From NCBI GenBank assembly GCA_030626915.1, contig DAOUTC010000078.1:1-5781 (forward strand): a DNA stretch of 5,781 bases, read 5' to 3'. Shown one piece after another: positions 1 through 5,702 of this stretch. This DNA comes from Dehalococcoidia bacterium (GTDB lineage Bacteria; Chloroflexota; Dehalococcoidia; GIF9; AB-539-J10). The first letter of the stretch is position 1. Every line of letters begins with the position of its first letter. The notes under the pieces were generated by a model. The model saw nothing but the letters and a program-made list of their open reading frames with translations. It was not told the DNA's origin and ran no database searches. The position numbers were made by a program, and so were the translations under genes.

Positions 1-18
1 ATGTCAGAAAACTGACAT
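1..18. repeat. Perfect 7-bp inverted repeat with AAAA loop
   Basis: ATGTCAG, four A residues, then CTGACAT form a perfect stem of 7 bp with a 4-base loop. It is followed at once by the CCCCGGGG palindrome at 20-27. No T-run follows on either strand within the window, so an intrinsic terminator is not well supported. It could be the tip of an insertion element or the 3' hairpin of a gene lying before the window; the sequence to the left is needed to decide. Confidence 0.6.
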
Positions 19-238
19 CCCCCGGGGCTCCGGACTATTCCAGCCCAAGAACTCTATGACAGCCATAAGCTACCATATTCGCCATAGACTACTACCTTTC
101 CCAAAGACTGTCAACCATCCGTGGCAAATCATTTAAGTAGGTAACCCAACTTCAGGCTGTGGCATCATAAATAGCCTTAGCCGTATGAGGTAATAACTTT
201 CTCTGAGGATCAACCTGTTGGGGGCTCCTTTTCTCCTC

Positions 239-258
239 ATAAGTTTGGTAAAACTTAT
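239..258. repeat. Perfect 8-bp inverted repeat, GGTA loop
   Basis: ATAAGTTT (239-246), GGTA, AAACTTAT (251-258) form a perfect 8-bp stem with a 4-base loop. It lies nine bases from a second inverted repeat (268-292), inside the open minus-strand stretch. Its function is unknown. Confidence 0.6.
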
Positions 259-267
259 CCAGCTTGG

Positions 268-292
268 ACTCGATACCTCGTGCGAATCGAGT
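268..292. repeat. Perfect 7-bp inverted repeat, 11-base loop
   Basis: ACTCGAT (268-274) and ATCGAGT (286-292) are exact reverse complements separated by 11 bases. With the adjacent 239-258 repeat this makes two stem-loops within 54 bases. They may be structural, or the remains of a mobile element. Confidence 0.55.
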
Positions 293-333
293 TAATAATG
301 TTTGTTCAGAAATCCTGTCGAAAAATTTCTATA

Positions 334-407
334 TCGGGGTGAGAGGATTTGAACCTCCGACCACCTGAACCCCATTCAGGTGCGCTACCAGGCTGCGCTA
401 CACCCCG
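334..407 (-). tRNA. tRNA-Pro, anticodon GGG
   Basis: Read on the minus strand, the sequence folds as a full cloverleaf of 74 bases. The 7-bp acceptor stem pairs CGGGGTG (407-401) with CACCCCG (341-335), and the discriminator is A at 334. The D stem is GCGC/GCGC around a nine-base loop with GG. The anticodon stem is CCTGA/TCAGG with a seven-base loop placing GGG at 373-371, which decodes CCC. The T arm is GGAGG-TTCAAAT-CCTCT. A C1-G72 pair with discriminator A agrees with bacterial proline tRNAs. The CCA end is not encoded (ATA follows), so it must be added after transcription. The gene is divergent from the parvulin-hom-thrC operon. Confidence 0.97.
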
Positions 408-463
408 TCGCCTTGTCCAGAACAATATGCTATCATAACAAAGCTAGTAGAACAATCACCAAC
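408..463. promoter_or_regulatory. Divergent promoter region between tRNA-Pro and the parvulin-hom-thrC operon
   Basis: This short spacer must hold promoters for both directions unless transcription enters from outside. On the plus strand TATCAT (431-436) resembles a -10 box, with TTGTCC (413-418) upstream but at too short a spacing of 12 bases. On the minus strand the overlapping TATGAT (437-432) could serve the tRNA. Neither has a good -35 element at 17 bases, so the placement is tentative; the divergent arrangement itself is clear. Confidence 0.3.
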
Positions 464-476
464 GAGGATGTGACTA

Positions 477-1712
477 TTGGGCAAGAAGCAGGTACCAGCC
501 ATACGAGTCCCTACAAAACGCCAGGAGGCAAAATGGCAGCGACAGAAGCGCATTCGGCGCATGATAATAATCGCTAGCACTATCTTCTTAGTCGGCATTA
601 TCAGCTATGCAGCCTACGGATATTATTACCAAAGCAAGCCCTTCAGCGAGAAAGTGATCACGGTAAACGATGTTTCCTTCAATATGAGACATTATGTAAA
701 CATGCTCGACGCCCAGACCAAAGAATTAGAACCAGACAGCATATACTATTACACCAATGCAGTTGCTCGATATATTGAAGATGCCGAACTAATAAGGCAA
801 GGAGCGAAGGACCTCAATATAACAGTAAGCCAAGAAGAGATAGAGGAAACGATCGAGGAGCAAAACTTCCCCAAGGATGAAGTATATCAAGATATAGTGG
901 AAACTGGGCTACTGACGGGAAAACTTGTAGAATACTTTGATTCTCAGTTGCCGGATGAAATGCTACAGGCAAATACCTCGGTGATGTTCGTGGAAAGCGA
1001 ACAGGTGGCTAACAAGGTGATAGACCAAGCTGAGAAAGGTGAGAACTTCACCAAGCTGGTCAGGGAATTCTCCTACGATAACAACACTAAAGAGTATGAT
1101 GGCAATTTAGGCTGGCTTCCTCAAGAATTAATGCCTCAAACTATCGCAGAGACCTTCAATCTTACCGCTGGTGAAATAAGCCAGCCCATCTACGACAATT
1201 CAACCAACAAAAGCGTTGGCTACTGGCTGATAAAGGTTAGTGAAAAAGACCCCGAGAAAGGGATAAATGTCAGTGCCATGGTATTAGGCAGCGAGCAAGA
1301 GGCTGTGGAAATCAAGATTGAACTGGACGCAGAAGGTAATTTTAGCGAACTTGCAAAAAATTACTCCCAGCACAGCAGCAAATATAAAGGTGGCAAACTT
1401 GGGTGGCTCAAGGAAGAGGAAAAGGAGACAAATGACTTCAGCTATGAGTTCGACGAAGTCACTTTCCAGCTTCCTGTGGATGAAGTCAGTGAACCGGTCA
1501 AGGACGAAACTGTTACTACCGAAGGAGGCTATTGGGTAGTCAAAGTTTTAGATAAACAACAGCGAGAGCTGGACGACGATGCTCGGGAAGTGCTAAAAAA
1601 TAAACACCTCAGCGAGTGGCTTGAACAACAAAGGGAAAATAGCACTATTGAGAATATACTTGATGCCACGAGGATGGCCTGGGCCATAGCGGAAGTTATT
1701 AAAAGAAGGTAA
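477..1712 (+). CDS. Membrane-anchored peptidyl-prolyl isomerase-like protein with two degenerate parvulin domains
   Basis: The 411-residue product has a very basic N-terminus (about 1-28), one hydrophobic membrane segment (about 29-50) followed by aromatic residues, and a long acidic extracytoplasmic part. Residues 58-150 resemble the helical SurA/PrsA N-terminal chaperone region. Two parvulin-like (PpiC) repeats follow, about 161-255 and 262-357, with paired motifs GNLGWL (209-214) and GGKLGWL (305-311), each ending in GYW..KV (248-254, 351-357). No lipobox cysteine follows the hydrophobic segment, so it looks like an uncleaved anchor and not a PrsA-type lipoprotein. The histidines usual at the start (HIL) and end (GYHIIKV) of active parvulins are absent from both repeats, so a chaperone or scaffold role is likelier than catalysis. 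The start is TTG at 477, with GAGG at 464-467 nine bases before it; the ATG at 468-470 meets a stop at once. It heads the operon with hom and thrC. The family call is firm; the function is inferred. Confidence 0.85.
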   Translation: MGKKQVPAIRVPTKRQEAKWQRQKRIRRMIIIASTIFLVGIISYAAYGYYYQSKPFSEKVITVNDVSFNMRHYVNMLDAQTKELEPDSIYYYTNAVARYIEDAELIRQGAKDLNITVSQEEIEETIEEQNFPKDEVYQDIVETGLLTGKLVEYFDSQLPDEMLQANTSVMFVESEQVANKVIDQAEKGENFTKLVREFSYDNNTKEYDGNLGWLPQELMPQTIAETFNLTAGEISQPIYDNSTNKSVGYWLIKVSEKDPEKGINVSAMVLGSEQEAVEIKIELDAEGNFSELAKNYSQHSSKYKGGKLGWLKEEEKETNDFSYEFDEVTFQLPVDEVSEPVKDETVTTEGGYWVVKVLDKQQRELDDDAREVLKNKHLSEWLEQQRENSTIENILDATRMAWAIAEVIKRR

Positions 1713-1714
1713 AT

Positions 1715-2998
1715 ATGCAGACAAAGCAAGAAGTAAACATTGGCTTGTTAGGTCTTGGAGTTGTAGGCAGTTGCGTAGCTCATGTTCTGCTGGAGAAGAA
1801 GGATAGTCTGGCTGAGCAATCAGGGGGACCTCTGATATTAAGGAAGGTGGCGGAAAAACGCTCTGTAGAACTTGAACCTGGATTACTGACCCAGAATGCT
1901 GAGGAAATTTTGACCGATCCACAAATAGACATAGTCATCGAGGTTATTGGTGGAGAACATCCTGCCACAGAATACATCAGGCAAGCTATCACCAATGGAA
2001 AGCATGTGGTTACTGCCAATAAGGAAGTGATTGCTAAACATGGCTATGAGTTATTCTCGCTGGCCAAGGAACACAACGTTGAGCTTCGCTATGAAGCAAG
2101 TGTAGGTAGCGGTATACCGCTTATTTCCTCTTTCCAGCAAGGCTTGGCAGCCAATGATATCTCAGCCATTTATGCCATCCTCAACGGCACCACTAACTAC
2201 ATTTTGACCAGAATGGCGCAAGAAAAACTGGACTTCCCCGTGGCTTTGAAACAAGCCCAGGAATTAGGTTATGCCGAGTCCGACCCTTCAAATGACATTG
2301 AGGGGATAGATACGGTCTATAAACTAGCCATCCTGGCTAACTTAGCTTTCCACATTAAGCTGGACCCCCAAGAGATATATTGCGAGGGGATTTCGCACCT
2401 TGCTGCCCAAGATTTCCACTATGCTGAAGAATTTGGTTATGTTATAAAGCTACTGGCAATAGCTAAACGATATGGCAACACTATTGAGGCTCGAGTGCAC
2501 CCTGTTTTTCTTCCCAAGGATTCCCAATTGGCTAAAGTAGATGGTGTTTATAATGCCATTCAAGCAGAAGGAGACCTTGCTGGCAAATTGCTCTTCTACG
2601 GAGAAGGAGCAGGAGGAATGCGGGCTTCCAGCGCTATTGTTGCCGATGTATTGACCATAGTTAGAAACAATCGCCTGGGGATAACTGCCACCCCAGAAAC
2701 AGGGATAAATCAAGAGCTAATCGTTAAGCCAATGGCAGATGTAGAGACACGCTACTACTTCAGACTAGATGTGGCTGATCGTCCTGGAGTTTTGGCACAA
2801 ATCTCCAAGGTCCTGGGGGATAATTCCATCAGCATTTCGTCGGTGATTCAGAAAGAGAGCGACCGAGCAGCTCAGGCTGCCGAGATAGTCATCATGACCC
2901 ACCCGGCAAGGGAAAACGCAGTGCAGAAAGCCGTTGAACAATTAAAATTGGTGACTGTGGTAAACGAAGTGAGTAGCTTTATCAGGGTTGAGGAATGA
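1715..2998 (+). CDS. hom: Homoserine dehydrogenase with C-terminal ACT domain
   Basis: This cytoplasmic enzyme reduces aspartate 4-semialdehyde to homoserine with NAD(P)H, the branch point to threonine and methionine. The 427 residues are the normal length for the single-function form. The nucleotide-binding loop GLGVVG is at 13-18, and VTANKEVIA (99-107) carries the conserved Lys103. The catalytic domain shows LNGTTNYIL (156-164), GYAESDPSNDIEG (185-197) and DTVYK (199-203); by analogy with the yeast enzyme, Glu188, Asp199 and Lys203 are the substrate and catalytic residues. An ACT domain (about 346-425, starting YYFRLDVADRPGVLAQI) suggests feedback control by an amino acid, usually threonine. 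The ATG at 1715 has AGAAGG at 1704-1709, only two bases after the parvulin stop. It overlaps thrC by four bases, so the two are probably translationally coupled. No sign of damage. Confidence 0.97.
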   Translation: MQTKQEVNIGLLGLGVVGSCVAHVLLEKKDSLAEQSGGPLILRKVAEKRSVELEPGLLTQNAEEILTDPQIDIVIEVIGGEHPATEYIRQAITNGKHVVTANKEVIAKHGYELFSLAKEHNVELRYEASVGSGIPLISSFQQGLAANDISAIYAILNGTTNYILTRMAQEKLDFPVALKQAQELGYAESDPSNDIEGIDTVYKLAILANLAFHIKLDPQEIYCEGISHLAAQDFHYAEEFGYVIKLLAIAKRYGNTIEARVHPVFLPKDSQLAKVDGVYNAIQAEGDLAGKLLFYGEGAGGMRASSAIVADVLTIVRNNRLGITATPETGINQELIVKPMADVETRYYFRLDVADRPGVLAQISKVLGDNSISISSVIQKESDRAAQAAEIVIMTHPARENAVQKAVEQLKLVTVVNEVSSFIRVEE

Positions 2999-4044
2999 AG
3001 CAAGGTGTTCTCGCTAGATACCACCACCTGTTGCCCATCACCCCAGCTACCCCTATAGTCACGCTTGGCGAGGGAGATACCCCCCTGGTAAGGTCTCAAA
3101 ATCTGGAAAGGGAACTCGGATGTGGGGAACTCTATTTTAAATTAGAAGGATGTAATCCCACTGGTTCATTTAAAGACCGCGGTATGGTGGTCGCCGTAGC
3201 CAAGGCAGCGGAGAGTGGCAGCTCCACCATTATTTGTGCTTCCACTGGCAATACCAGCGCTTCAGCAACTGCCTATGGAACCCGCTTTGGAATGAGAACC
3301 ATCGTTATCATCCCCAAAGGCAAAATAGCCATGGGAAAGCTAGCTCAAGCTTTTGTTTACGGCGCCCAAATCGTGGGTATAAGAGGCAACTTTGACCAAG
3401 CGCTGCAAATAGTCCGTTCCCTGACCGAAAAACACCCCGTTACCCTGGTTAACTCGCTTAATCCAAATCGCATCGAAGGTCAGAAAACAGCTTCATTCGA
3501 AATCATCGATGATCTGGGGGATGCTCCAGATTACCTGTTCATTCCTGTCGGCAATGCCGGGAACATAACGGCTTACTGGAAGGGATTCAAAGAATACCAC
3601 CACATTGGCAAGGCAAGCCGTACTCCAAGGATGATGGGCTTTCAAGCTGCTGGCGCCGCACCCATAGTTCAGGGCAAACCGGTTAAATACCCTAAAACCA
3701 TCGCCACTGCTATCCGCATTGGCAACCCTGCCAGCTGGGAGAAAGCAACGGCAGCAAGAGATGAATCTGGCGGCATCATAGACTTGGTGACCGACGATGA
3801 GATCTTGAACGCTTATAAGTTATTAGCAATCAAGGAAGGCGTTTTCGGCGAACCAGCCTCAGCTGCCTCGGTAGCAGGACTCATCAAGATGGCAAAGAGG
3901 GAGAATTTCTCAGGTAAGAAAATAGTTTGTATTATCACTGGAACAGGGTTAAAAGACCCCAATGTGCCCCGCAGATATGCTCAGCCACCAGCAGAACTAG
4001 CCGCCGACCTGAGTGTAGTGGAAGATTTTTTGTTCAAGGACTAA
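2995..4044 (+). CDS. thrC: Threonine synthase, short PLP-dependent form
   Basis: The enzyme converts O-phosphohomoserine to threonine and phosphate, the last step of threonine synthesis. The 349 residues match the compact bacterial form of about 350 residues and not the longer yeast/E. coli type. The PLP lysine is Lys60 within NPTGSFKDRG (54-63). ASTGNTSASA (82-91) is the substrate/cofactor loop, GNAGN (186-190) the phosphate-binding loop, and ITGTGLKDP (314-322) the stretch contacting the pyridine ring. The sequence starts with the typical TPLV (29-32) entry. Its ATG lies in an ATGA overlap with the hom stop; AGGG at 2984-2987 is seven bases upstream. Related PLP lyases such as threonine dehydratase or cysteine synthase are less likely given the motifs and the hom partner. 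Homoserine kinase, needed between Hom and ThrC, is not next door. Confidence 0.96.
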   Translation: MKQGVLARYHHLLPITPATPIVTLGEGDTPLVRSQNLERELGCGELYFKLEGCNPTGSFKDRGMVVAVAKAAESGSSTIICASTGNTSASATAYGTRFGMRTIVIIPKGKIAMGKLAQAFVYGAQIVGIRGNFDQALQIVRSLTEKHPVTLVNSLNPNRIEGQKTASFEIIDDLGDAPDYLFIPVGNAGNITAYWKGFKEYHHIGKASRTPRMMGFQAAGAAPIVQGKPVKYPKTIATAIRIGNPASWEKATAARDESGGIIDLVTDDEILNAYKLLAIKEGVFGEPASAASVAGLIKMAKRENFSGKKIVCIITGTGLKDPNVPRRYAQPPAELAADLSVVEDFLFKD

Positions 4045-4096
4045 AAATCTACAGGACAGTTCACCGGCTATCCCCTTCCGATTCCTCTTTGTTTCC

Positions 4097-4315
4097 TCAC
4101 CTAGCCTTGCCTTTGTCGGGCCCTTCCTTTTCTCCTCTTCTATTATCAGTGACATAGAATCCCGGACCCTTGAAAATTATCGGCACCGGGGAGAATAGCC
4201 GCTCTGCCTTGGCTCCGCAATGAGTGCAAAAAACCGGCAAATTATTATCACTGAACTTCAGCTTAACCTCAAACTTAAATTTGCACTGCGGACATCGATA
4301 CTCATAAGTAGGCAA
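4097..4315 (-). CDS. FmdB-family zinc-ribbon protein
   Basis: The small 72-residue protein opens with the family signature MPTYEYRCPQC and has two CxxC pairs, Cys8/Cys11 and Cys30/Cys33, spaced as a single zinc ribbon. A second family motif, FKGPGFYVTDNR (about 51-62), precedes a short basic, lysine-rich tail. FmdB-type proteins are named from a putative regulator of formamidase/formylmethanofuran-type genes, but the biochemical role of most members is unknown. I chose the TTG at 4315-4313 over the in-frame GTG at 4324-4322: the GTG touches the GGAGG at 4329-4325, while the TTG lies nine bases from it and yields the conserved N-terminus. The gene converges on thrC with a 52-base gap and is divergent from the flavoprotein-folE pair. 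Family confident; function not. Confidence 0.9.
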   Translation of the reverse strand: MPTYEYRCPQCKFKFEVKLKFSDNNLPVFCTHCGAKAERLFSPVPIIFKGPGFYVTDNRRGEKEGPDKGKAR

Positions 4316-4324
4316 GATAATCAC

Positions 4325-4329
4325 CCTCC
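4325..4329 (-). promoter_or_regulatory. Ribosome binding site that fixes the FmdB-family start
   Basis: GGAGG on the minus strand (within AAAGGAGGGTGATT) is directly abutted by the GTG at 4324, which is too close to be used. It lies nine bases from the TTG at 4315. This spacing favours the TTG, which also gives the conserved MPTYEYRC beginning. Confidence 0.75.
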
Positions 4330-4429
4330 TTTTACAGTCACATACCTAATTCTCGAGCTATTTAAAATCTGTTGCCCTCCGCCTAAAGGGCGTCGACGTT
4401 GTTGGCTTTATATATAGGCATAATCGACC

Positions 4430-4478
4430 TGCTATATTAACAGTTTAATTAGCAGTCTGCAATAAGAAGTGCTAATTA
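4430..4478. repeat. Cluster of three TGCTA-type half-sites; possible operator
   Basis: TAATTAGCA (4446-4454) and TGCTAATTA (4470-4478) are an exact 9-bp inverted repeat with 15 bases between them, about 24 bases centre to centre, near two helix turns. A third, imperfect element TGCTATATTAA (4430-4440) pairs with TTTAATTAGCA (4444-4454) around CAG to form a 25-bp imperfect palindrome. The cluster lies about 50 bases before the -10 box of the flavoprotein-folE operon, a usual position for an activator or repressor site. No regulator gene is next to it, so the binding protein is unknown. A terminator is unlikely given the AT-rich stem and long loop. Confidence 0.5.
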
Positions 4479-4501
4479 TTTTAGCTTGTAGTAGAGTAAA
4501 A

Positions 4502-4532
4502 TTCAAATTTCTCAGTTGAAATGGATTATAAT
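4502..4532 (+). promoter_or_regulatory. Candidate promoter of the flavoprotein-folE operon
   Basis: TATAAT at 4527-4532 matches the -10 consensus exactly. The best -35 is TTCAAA at 4502-4507, a weak match at a 19-base spacing, so an activator may be needed. Transcription would begin near 4539, ahead of the Shine-Dalgarno site at 4546 but after the upstream ATG at 4521, which supports the start at 4560. Confidence 0.4.
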
Positions 4533-4545
4533 GATTCCAAAAATG

Positions 4546-4553
4546 AAGGAGGG
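4546..4553 (+). promoter_or_regulatory. Ribosome binding site that fixes the flavoprotein start
   Basis: AAGGAGGG lies six bases ahead of the ATG at 4560. The earlier in-frame ATG at 4521 has no such site and sits just upstream of the -10 box, so it is very unlikely to be used. Confidence 0.8.
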
Positions 4554-4559
4554 CCAGCT

Positions 4560-5126
4560 ATGGAGAAAACAGCCACAGAAGACATCGGCAAATTCAGTCA
4601 TCATTATCCCAAATTGGCAGCTATAATTACTGCTAGCTCTGGAGGAAAAGAAAACGCCATGACTGCAGCATGGCATAGTTCGATCTCCATCAATCCTCCT
4701 ATTTACGGCGTCTCTATCGCCCCCAAGAGGTTTACTTACCAGCTTATCAGCCAAAGCAAGGAATTCGGCATTAATTTCATCCCATTTGAAAAAGCTCATT
4801 TGGCTGCCTCTCTTGGTGGCAGTTCAGGACAAAAGATAGACAAGTTCCAAAAGCTTAACATCTCAAAAGAAAAGCCGATAAAAACCAGCGTTCCTTTATT
4901 GAAGGACGCCTATGCTTCCTACGAATGCAAGCTTTTGGATAGCAAAATTTATGGCGACCATGTTTGGGTAGTCGGTGAGATTGTCGCTGTACACTTCCAA
5001 GAAGCAATATTCACCGAAAACGAAATACTTGACTTGACAAAGGTAAAACCGCTTCTTTACCTCGGCTCTGAGTTCTATGTCACCGTGGACGAAGATAGCC
5101 TAAATTTCATAAAGAGGGGGATTTAA
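4560..5126 (+). CDS. Flavin-reductase-like FMN-binding split-barrel protein
   Basis: The 188-residue soluble protein fits the flavin reductase-like domain family (FMN-binding split barrel). The N-terminal half holds the typical pattern of a strand ending in ENAMTAAWHSSISINPP (31-47), then YGVSIAPKRFTYQLISQSKE (49-68) and FGINFIP (69-75). The conserved GGSSGQKIDKF (86-96) precedes a second half with EIVAVHF (140-146) and a C-terminal PLLYLGSEFYVTV (164-176). Members bind FMN and reduce flavins or act as small redox flavoproteins; the substrate here cannot be read from the sequence. I used the ATG at 4560 because of its AAGGAGGG site; an extension to 4521 would add 13 residues without family likeness. 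It ends one base before folE, so the two are very probably co-transcribed. A pterin-related or oxidative-stress role is conjecture. Confidence 0.88.
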   Translation: MEKTATEDIGKFSHHYPKLAAIITASSGGKENAMTAAWHSSISINPPIYGVSIAPKRFTYQLISQSKEFGINFIPFEKAHLAASLGGSSGQKIDKFQKLNISKEKPIKTSVPLLKDAYASYECKLLDSKIYGDHVWVVGEIVAVHFQEAIFTENEILDLTKVKPLLYLGSEFYVTVDEDSLNFIKRGI

Positions 5127-5127
5127 A

Positions 5128-5694
5128 ATGATTGATAAGGATAGGATTAAAGCAGCAACGGCTTCCATAATCGCGGCTATCGGGCAAGATTTATCGATGG
5201 AAAGCATAAAGAATACCCCCCAGCGTGTTGCCGATATGTATGTAGAACTTTTCTCGGGATTAGATATTGACCCTAAGGTTGAACTAGCCGCAGGCTTTGA
5301 GGAAGGGCACCACGAAATGGTGATCTTAAAAGATATCCCCTTTTACTCCATGTGCGAACATCATCTGCTTCCCTTTTATGGTGTAGCTCATGTAGGCTAT
5401 GTTCCCAGTGTAAATGGCAAGGTGGTGGGGATAAGCAAGCTAGCAAGAGTGGTGGAAATATTTGCCAGGCGTCCCCAACTCCAGGAAAGAATGACAGGGC
5501 AGATTGCCGATACCATTTTTGAAGCTCTTCAACCGGATGGTGTAGGAGTAGTCATCCAGGCAGAACATTTATGCATGATAATGAGGGGGATCAAAAAACC
5601 GGGGAGTACCGTAGTAACCTCAGCGGTAAGGGGAGCTTTTCGCAGCAAAACAATCACCCGCTCCGAGTTCCTGTCCTTAATTCAAAAGAGGTAA
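5128..5694 (+). CDS. folE: GTP cyclohydrolase I, zinc-dependent (type IA)
   Basis: This enzyme opens GTP to 7,8-dihydroneopterin triphosphate, the first step to tetrahydrofolate and other pterins; it works as a cytoplasmic decamer in known members. The 188 residues are the usual bacterial length. The signature FYSMCEHHLLPFYG runs at 72-85, supplying zinc ligands Cys76 and His79, and AEHLCMIMRG (145-154) supplies the third, Cys149, with catalytic His78 and His147 by analogy with E. coli. GISKLARVVE (101-110) and FARRPQLQERMT (112-123) are the other family blocks, and the N-terminal NTPQRVADMY (29-38) is normal. The intact Cys-His-Cys set marks the zinc-dependent FolE and not the FolE2 form. 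The ATG at 5128 has GAGGGGG at 5114-5120, overlapping the end of the flavoprotein gene. Nothing appears broken. Confidence 0.97.
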   Translation: MIDKDRIKAATASIIAAIGQDLSMESIKNTPQRVADMYVELFSGLDIDPKVELAAGFEEGHHEMVILKDIPFYSMCEHHLLPFYGVAHVGYVPSVNGKVVGISKLARVVEIFARRPQLQERMTGQIADTIFEALQPDGVGVVIQAEHLCMIMRGIKKPGSTVVTSAVRGAFRSKTITRSEFLSLIQKR

Positions 5695-5702
5695 TCATTT
5701 TG

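Larger units (their letters stand above)
152..328 (-). pseudogene. Probable 3' remnant of a decayed gene, family unknown
   Basis: On the minus strand, 58 sense codons run between an in-frame TAG (331-329) and a TGA (154-152). There is no ATG, GTG or TTG start in the first dozen codons and no Shine-Dalgarno site. The predicted peptide is charged and protein-like, with segments such as RFARGIESKLDKFYQTYEEK and a C-terminal AKAIYDATA. This composition suggests a real coding past and not chance. I do not recognise the family; a transposase or integrase tail is only a guess based on its place just beyond the tRNA 3' end. Two hairpins (239-258, 268-292) fall inside it, so a structured non-coding origin is an alternative. 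Confidence 0.3.
1..333. other. Gene-poor region rich in inverted repeats, 3' of tRNA-Pro
   Basis: No intact gene is visible here in any frame. The region holds three perfect inverted repeats (1-18, 239-258, 268-292), a CCCCGGGG palindrome at 20-27, and one open minus-strand stretch without a usual start codon (152-328). Read on the minus strand past the TGA at 154-152, several frames look weakly protein-like but are interrupted by stops. This is what a decayed gene or mobile element would look like. Because it sits at the 3' side of a tRNA gene, an old integration site is plausible. The assignment is an inference. Confidence 0.5.
4330..4559. promoter_or_regulatory. AT-rich divergent control region between the FmdB-family gene and the flavoprotein-folE operon
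   Basis: No gene is visible in this 230-base spacer. On the minus strand CTATATATAAAG (4417-4406) offers a possible -10 box for the zinc-ribbon gene, about 90 bases ahead of its start and without a clear -35. A weak hairpin, GCCCT (4374-4378) with AGGGC (4387-4391), lies between. The part nearest the flavoprotein gene carries the half-site cluster at 4430-4478 and the -10 box at 4527-4532, both listed separately. Confidence 0.4.

Noticed and set aside
380..577. Plus-strand ATG open frame of 65 codons
   Set aside because: It begins inside tRNA-Pro and runs into the parvulin gene in another frame, has no Shine-Dalgarno site and no family likeness.
1593..1922. Minus-strand open frame of 109 codons
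   Set aside because: It lies antisense across the end of the parvulin gene and the start of hom, both of which have clear protein families; its composition is that of a shadow frame.
2450..2713. Minus-strand open frame of 87 codons
   Set aside because: It lies wholly antisense to the conserved part of hom and shows no motif or ribosome site.
4045..4096. Shared terminator between thrC and the convergent FmdB-family gene
   Set aside because: The 52-base gap is pyrimidine-rich but I found no stem longer than three base pairs and no T-run after a stem, so an intrinsic terminator is not supported.
4374..4391. GCCCT/AGGGC hairpin as terminator or riboswitch element
   Set aside because: A five-base stem with an eight-base loop and no U-run is too weak to call.
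4220..4417. Plus-strand open frame of 65 codons
   Set aside because: It runs antisense to the FmdB-family gene, whose CxxC pairs are unmistakable, and its extension is low-complexity spacer.
4521..4559. Upstream ATG as the start of the flavoprotein gene
   Set aside because: It has no ribosome site, lies just upstream of the -10 box, and adds 13 residues not typical of the family, while the ATG at 4560 has an excellent AAGGAGGG.
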